Shown in pieces: positions 59,975 through 64,000 of a stretch of 64,000 bases of DNA. How positions within the stretch are numbered: the stretch's first letter is position 1; each line of letters opens with the position of its first letter. The stretch covers positions 1,116,001 to 1,180,000 of the forward strand of contig NZ_JACHXJ010000002.1 in assembly GCF_014192015.1 (NCBI RefSeq), given 5' to 3'. The notes under the pieces were generated by a model that had not been told where the DNA came from, searched no databases, and saw nothing but the letters and a program-made list of their open reading frames with translations. A program made the position numbers and the translations under genes. This DNA is from Paenibacillus rhizosphaerae. Lineage in GTDB: Bacteria > Bacillota > Bacilli > Paenibacillales > Paenibacillaceae.

Positions 59975-60796
59975 ATGCTGGTACTGACCGGATTTGCCGA
60001 TGAAATCTCCGATCGTTTGGAGGAACAGCTCGACGTGCTCGTATCCGAAGGCATTTCGTATTTGGAGCTCCGGAGCGTGTATGGTAAAAATGTATTGGAA
60101 TTGACCGATGATGAATTGGTCCGATTGAAATCTGCATTGTATAAAAAAGGCGTTCGTGTGTCGTCCATTGGCTCGCCGATAGGCAAATACCCGATTCAGG
60201 ACCCTTTTACCCCTGAGCTTGAGAAATTAAAGCGTGCATCGGATATCGCCAAACAATTGGATGCCCGCTATATCCGTGTATTTTCTTATTACATCCCCGA
60301 AAATGAAGAGCCGGAGAATTACCGAGGCGAAGTGCTCTCCCGGATGAAGATGCTGACCGGAAAAGCTGAGGAGGAACATCTTACACTGCTGATGGAAAAT
60401 GAAAGCGGTGTATACGGAGATACCGTTGAACGCTGCTTGAACATTCTGCAGCATTGCGACTCTCCATGCCTGAGACTTGCCTTTGATCCTGGCAATTTTG
60501 TCATGAACCGAGTTATGCCGATGAGAGAGGCATACCCGCAGCTGTCGACTTACCTCGAATATGTACATATCAAGGATGCGGACCAACAGTCGCGCATGTT
60601 TGTCCCGGCAGGAGAAGGAGACGGCGAGTTTCCAGCGTTTGTGAAAGCACTGAAGGAGAGAAGCTTTTCCGGATTTTTATCCATCGAGCCCCATCTGCAC
60701 CGTGCATTCCCGGAACAAGAAGGACCCGAGCGGTTTAAAATTGCGGCACAAGCCTTAAAAAGGCTGCTGTTAAAGGAAGGCCTGGCCTGGTCGTAA
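59975..60796 (+). CDS. Sugar phosphate isomerase/epimerase (TIM barrel)
   Basis: A 273-residue xylose-isomerase-like TIM-barrel protein, AP endonuclease 2 family (IolE/IolI-like). Metal-binding residues lie in 'LLMENESGVYGD' (Glu), 'LAFDPGNFVM' (Asp), 'EYVHIKDAD' (His) and 'LSIEPHL' (Glu). Relatives epimerise or isomerise keto sugars or inosose compounds. ATG 59975 follows AGGAGAGG. It is 30 bp before a Gfo/Idh/MocA dehydrogenase, and the two likely form a sugar or inositol-derivative pathway. Confidence 0.92.
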   Translation: MLVLTGFADEISDRLEEQLDVLVSEGISYLELRSVYGKNVLELTDDELVRLKSALYKKGVRVSSIGSPIGKYPIQDPFTPELEKLKRASDIAKQLDARYIRVFSYYIPENEEPENYRGEVLSRMKMLTGKAEEEHLTLLMENESGVYGDTVERCLNILQHCDSPCLRLAFDPGNFVMNRVMPMREAYPQLSTYLEYVHIKDADQQSRMFVPAGEGDGEFPAFVKALKERSFSGFLSIEPHLHRAFPEQEGPERFKIAAQALKRLLLKEGLAWS

Positions 60797-60826
60797 TCGA
60801 ATACACAAACGAGAGGGGAAATACGC

Positions 60827-62008
60827 ATGAGCGTGCAGAAGGTGAAGCTCGGATTGATCGGTTTGGGAAACATCGGAAGGACTCATATCCATAATATAAA
60901 GTCGATGGAGCAAGTTGAGTTGGTTGGCGTGTGTGATGTGATCCAAGAGCGGGCGGACAGGTTTGCTGCCGAATGCGGCACAAAGGCCTATTACAGCCAT
61001 TTGGAGCTGTTCGAGCAATCCGGGCTTGAGGCCGTCATTATAGCGGTACCGCATTACAGCCATCCGGCTATTGCGAACGATGCGTTCGAGCGCGGAATCC
61101 ATGTGCTCTGCGAGAAACCTTTGGCCGTTCACGTCAATGACGCCAAGCTCACCATCGATGCTTATACCGAGGCCAAGAAGAAGTTTCCGGATCTGGTGTT
61201 CGGCATGATGTTCCAGGAACGGACGCTTCCCTATTACAAAAAAATCAAGGAAATGGTTGGCAGCGGTGAACTAGGGCAGCTAACGAGAGCCACTTGGATC
61301 AATACCGCCTGGTTCCGGTCACAGTCTTATTATGACAGCGGTGATTGGCGGGCGACCTGGGCGGGGGAGGGAGGCGGCATCCTGACCAATCAATGCCCGC
61401 ACAATCTCGATTTCTATCAATGGGTTTTCGGAATTCCGGCAAGAATCAGCGGTCATGCTCATATCGGCAAGTATCACCATATTGAAGTGGAAGACGAAGT
61501 CACCGCCTATTTCGAACATGATAACGGCATGATCGGGCATTTTATCGTGACGACTGCCGAGTCACCGGGCGTGAATCGTCTGGAGATCGTTGGGGAGAAC
61601 GGAAAACTTCTCTACGAAAACAATAAGCTTCGGATCTACCGCAATCGCATATCCATGCTGAAGCATCTGCGCGAAACGCAGGACGGGTTCGGGAACGTGG
61701 AGTGGGAGGAGGAGGAAATCGAAGTCAATACAAATGTGGCAACAGGGCATAAGGTGGTCACAGAAAAATTCATCCAAAAAATAAGCACAGGGGAGGGCGA
61801 GCTGATTGCGGAAGGAACGGAAGGGATCCGGTCGGTTACCATCGCCAACGGAATCATGCTCTCATCGTTCTCCAAGCAAATGGTAGCCGTTCCATTTGAC
61901 GCGGATCAATACGAGGAGCTGCTTCGGGAGCTCATCTCGACCTCCAAGTTTCAAAAGTCCGTGTCCAAAGATTTGGATACGGATATGACGCAGTCATTTT
62001 CCCAATAA
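60827..62008 (+). CDS. Gfo/Idh/MocA-family oxidoreductase
   Basis: A 393-residue NAD(P)-dependent dehydrogenase. The Rossmann loop is 'GLIGLGNIGRTHIHNI', and the family motif EKP is in 'LCEKPLAVHV'. The catalytic-region His lies in 'LTNQCPHNLDFYQW'. Relatives oxidise inositol, deoxy-inosose or glucose-type sugars, or act in glycoside cleavage through a 3-keto sugar. ATG 60827 follows AGAGGGG. It is cotranscribed with the upstream epimerase; a large inverted repeat follows at 62092. Confidence 0.93.
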   Translation: MSVQKVKLGLIGLGNIGRTHIHNIKSMEQVELVGVCDVIQERADRFAAECGTKAYYSHLELFEQSGLEAVIIAVPHYSHPAIANDAFERGIHVLCEKPLAVHVNDAKLTIDAYTEAKKKFPDLVFGMMFQERTLPYYKKIKEMVGSGELGQLTRATWINTAWFRSQSYYDSGDWRATWAGEGGGILTNQCPHNLDFYQWVFGIPARISGHAHIGKYHHIEVEDEVTAYFEHDNGMIGHFIVTTAESPGVNRLEIVGENGKLLYENNKLRIYRNRISMLKHLRETQDGFGNVEWEEEEIEVNTNVATGHKVVTEKFIQKISTGEGELIAEGTEGIRSVTIANGIMLSSFSKQMVAVPFDADQYEELLRELISTSKFQKSVSKDLDTDMTQSFSQ

Positions 62009-62091
62009 GCAAACCTTTTGCAGGGCGAACCTGATACGCGTTATAAGCAGCTGCAGTCGGCGGGGCAGAGTTCATGATAGATCCATCGACA

Positions 62092-62134
62092 AATATATGT
62101 TCATGTCCGGTAGCGCTGGGCATGAACATATATT
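62092..62134. repeat. Perfect 14-bp inverted repeat after the oxidoreductase gene
   Basis: AATATATGTTCATG (62092-62105) faces CATGAACATATATT (62121-62134) over 15 nt. It lies between convergent genes and probably acts as a terminator, although no long T run follows. Confidence 0.7.
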
Positions 62135-62159
62135 GCTGTAAAGGAGCGCCAGCATAAAG

Positions 62160-63287
62160 TTATTGTACCGTTTTCTTCTTGAAGATTTCATGCAGTCCAA
62201 GCATCGCCGCCCCCAAGGCAGACCCGTACTTTTTCCAGTGGAATACGACGATCGGTGTGTCCCCATAGGGGGAGTGATCGGCTTCGTGAATCGCATCTAC
62301 GAGACGGTTGAAAAATGCGGAATTGTCGGTAATCCAGCCGCCCAGGATCATTTTTTGCGGGTTGAGCATTTCCAGCATTTTTCCGCAATAATCGGCAATA
62401 TCACGGATAATGAGCTCCCCTTGGTCACTGAAAGGCTGCACGCCGGCGAGAACCAGGTCCATAAAGGCTTGAACCGTTGCTTCCGGCGACATGGATCCGA
62501 ACTCTTCCGGATGGTTCCTGCGAAGTCTCTCCGCAAGGATGGGCGTGCAATACGGAGAGAGGTGAGTGGTTCGTCCGGCCGCTCCGCTGGAGCCGTGATA
62601 AATCTCCCCGTTCAGGACAAGCCCAGCTCCTGTACCTTGACCGATCAACAGAAAAATAATGGTATGATCATTTTTGGCGGCTCCGCTAAATCGTTCGGCA
62701 AATCCGGCGGCGTCCAAATCATTCGTCAGCAGTACCGGAATCGAGAGTTCTTGCTCCAACACTTGACGCATAGGGAACTGTTCCAGCTGCAAATATTTAG
62801 ATGAAATGACGATGCTTTGCGTCTCATCGAGTCTCCCTGGCAGGGAGATGCCGATGCGTCTGATGAGCTCGTGGGGAATCCGCTGCTCATGGATGAATTG
62901 CTGCAGCTGTTTAACCAGCGAAGTTCGAATTTGGTCCTGGCCGCGCACCGATTCCAGGCTTTGGCTGGCAACCAGCTGACCGTTTAAGTCGAGCAGCACG
63001 CCATGCGCCGGCGAACTCGAAATATCGACGCCAATGACATACCCGCCGTCAGCGCGAATATTCAGCAGGGTCATTTTTCGCCCGACCCCTTTACCGGCCA
63101 TACCGGTCTCGTGCACGAGCTGTTCACGGATGAGCTCCTCGATCAACACGGATACGGTCGTCGGGCTCAGCTTAGTTTTGCGCGATAATTCGACACGGGA
63201 TATCGGTCCATGCTCAAAAATCATATGCAGCAGTGTCGAAACGTTGATCTCCCGCAGCATTTGCTGGTTTCCTACTTTATTCGTCAT
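62160..63287 (-). CDS. ROK-family transcriptional regulator (XylR/NagC-like)
   Basis: A 375-residue regulator. The N-terminal winged helix lies in 'GPISRVELSRKTKLSPTTVS' (residues 25-44). The ROK sugar-binding domain retains 'LTNDLDAAGFAE' but lacks the CxCGxxGCxE zinc-binding motif found in classical ROK repressors and kinases; in its place is 'GRTTHLSPYC'. It probably senses a sugar by a modified pocket and controls the adjacent sugar transporter (63681 onwards) and perhaps itself. Divergent promoter region of 393 bp lies before the transporter gene. Confidence 0.92.
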   Translation of the reverse strand: MTNKVGNQQMLREINVSTLLHMIFEHGPISRVELSRKTKLSPTTVSVLIEELIREQLVHETGMAGKGVGRKMTLLNIRADGGYVIGVDISSSPAHGVLLDLNGQLVASQSLESVRGQDQIRTSLVKQLQQFIHEQRIPHELIRRIGISLPGRLDETQSIVISSKYLQLEQFPMRQVLEQELSIPVLLTNDLDAAGFAERFSGAAKNDHTIIFLLIGQGTGAGLVLNGEIYHGSSGAAGRTTHLSPYCTPILAERLRRNHPEEFGSMSPEATVQAFMDLVLAGVQPFSDQGELIIRDIADYCGKMLEMLNPQKMILGGWITDNSAFFNRLVDAIHEADHSPYGDTPIVVFHWKKYGSALGAAMLGLHEIFKKKTVQ

Positions 63288-63498
63288 CGCATTCTCCTAC
63301 TTTCGGAAGTTATGATTGGCCGAGTCCTCGTCGGGACAGGCGTGCTGATCCCTGGCGGTTGGGCTGAAAGAGGCATAGGAACGGGAGTGTAGCCTATTCT
63401 TGTGTCAATGCGATTATAGAAAATGCCCATGGTGCTGTCAACGAGTCCCAGTCAAAGCAGGGCGGCGGAAGGAATAGAAAATAAATTAAAAATACACA
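63288..63498. other. Divergent intergenic region, 5' part
   Basis: No gene seen. It holds the ribosome site and start region of the ROK gene and A/T stretches leading to the promoter at 63499. Confidence 0.5.
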
Positions 63499-63528
63499 TT
63501 GACAGGGCCGTAAAAGCGTCCCTATAAT
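63499..63528 (+). promoter_or_regulatory. Promoter of the sugar ABC transporter
   Basis: TTGACA (63499-63504), 18 bp, TATAAT (63523-63528), both perfect consensus. GTCCCT (63519-63524) and AGGGAC (63547-63552) form an inverted repeat overlapping the -10, a likely operator. The leader to the first start codon is about 145 nt. Confidence 0.75.
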
Positions 63529-63680
63529 GATCACAAACGTGCCCCTAAGGGACCAGAATTTTTTTCGTTAATTAATTTGTCCGGTGGAAAAATTAATCGA
63601 AAAGGGAGATGATGGAGTTCGATCTTTGAGGAATCCCGCTAGGCATGCAGCAGTCATTTATTCCGAGGAGGGGAATTACT

Positions 63681-64000
63681 ATGACATCCTGGTTGGACCG
63701 AGCAGCACTCAAAAAGGCCAAAAAATATAAAATCCTGTACCTGATGATTCTCCCCGGCATCGTCTACTTGCTCATCAACAACTACATTCCCATGTTTGGC
63801 ATCGTCATCGCCTTTAAGGAAATCGACTTCTCCAAAGGGGTCTTCGGCGGGGATTGGATTGGTCTTCGAAACTTCGAGTATCTCTTCAAGACGTCCGAGG
63901 CCTACATCATCACCCGGAATACCATCCTCTACAACGTTGTATTCATCATCCTCAATCTTGTCTTCGCCGTTGCGCTGGCCATTTTGCTGGCTGAAGTCAA
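63681..64000 (+). CDS. Sugar ABC transporter permease (LplB/YteP type), 3' end cut off
   Basis: An ATG at 63681 behind GAGGAGGGG opens a frame that runs off the window; 106 residues are visible. 'KILYLMILPGIVYLLINNYIPMFGI' (shown in part) and 'IGLRNFEYLF' match the LplB/YteP permeases of Paenibacillus-type polysaccharide and oligosaccharide importers. Usual length is about 300 residues, so two thirds lies beyond the end. The consensus promoter at 63499 and the divergent ROK regulator suggest a sugar-induced uptake operon. Confidence 0.88.
   Translation, partial: MTSWLDRAALKKAKKYKILYLMILPGIVYLLINNYIPMFGIVIAFKEIDFSKGVFGGDWIGLRNFEYLFKTSEAYIITRNTILYNVVFIILNLVFAVALAILLAEV

Overview
The window looks like a chromosomal segment of a Paenibacillus-like endospore-forming Bacillota. 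The grounds are AGGAGG-type ribosome binding sites, frequent TTG/GTG starts, about 50% GC, intrinsic terminators with long T runs, Bacillus-type FNR boxes (TGTGA-N6-TCACA) and many AraC, LacI, TetR, PadR, LysR, ROK and WYL regulators next to small catabolic units. The species cannot be fixed from the sequence. I saw no rRNA, tRNA, CRISPR array, insertion sequence or prophage.

Layout. 1-5220: NmrA-like reductase (cut by the window start), DUF1772 membrane protein, CPA2 antiporter behind twin terminator-like hairpins, macrolide-type glycosyltransferase, SDR. 5288-12569 (minus): an eight-gene operon running LacI regulator, ABC permease, ATPase, binding lipoprotein, second permease, small beta domain, PHP hydrolase, GDPD-like phosphodiesterase. 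It reads as import and hydrolysis of a phosphodiester or related compound. 12570-13408: long gap with two promoter-plus-terminator units. 13409-24931: ComA-like synthase, aldo/keto reductase, short UvrA paralogue, quinol-monooxygenase-like protein, WYL regulator with RidA, azlCD, DinB, CPBP protease with PadR, SDR. 25086-29282: TetR regulator and an operator-rich promoter for an SDR plus monooxygenase, then a divergent LysR/SDR pair. 29394-43847: nitrate respiration block, comprising a secreted helical protein, RIC/ScdA, narGHJI, nreABC, a NarK transporter fused to a PAS domain, moaA and a YwiC-like gene. 43986-50592: ketopantoate-reductase-like gene with divergent TetR, PaiA-like remnant, 14-TM drug exporter, secreted helveticin-like protein, serine hydrolase and a 46-residue protein. 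50790-55831: galactonate dehydratase, AraC regulator and divergent GH38-like enzyme. 55932-58299: carboxyspermidine dehydrogenase/decarboxylase operon. 58300-58975: gap holding a strongly structured RNA candidate with a pseudoknot. 58976-64000: AraC regulator, TIM-barrel epimerase, Gfo/Idh oxidoreductase, ROK regulator and the start of a LplB-type sugar ABC transporter.

How the genes work together. The nitrate block is the clearest unit. NreA (nitrate), NreB (oxygen, Fe-S) and NreC would drive narGHJI and narK; MoaA supplies the molybdenum cofactor; RIC repairs Fe-S centres damaged by NO; FNR boxes precede ric and narK. The most unusual items are the PAS domain on NarK, the CehA-type domain encoded as a separate gene beside its PHP enzyme, and three structured non-coding stretches (13017-13263, 31256-31362, 58622-58769).
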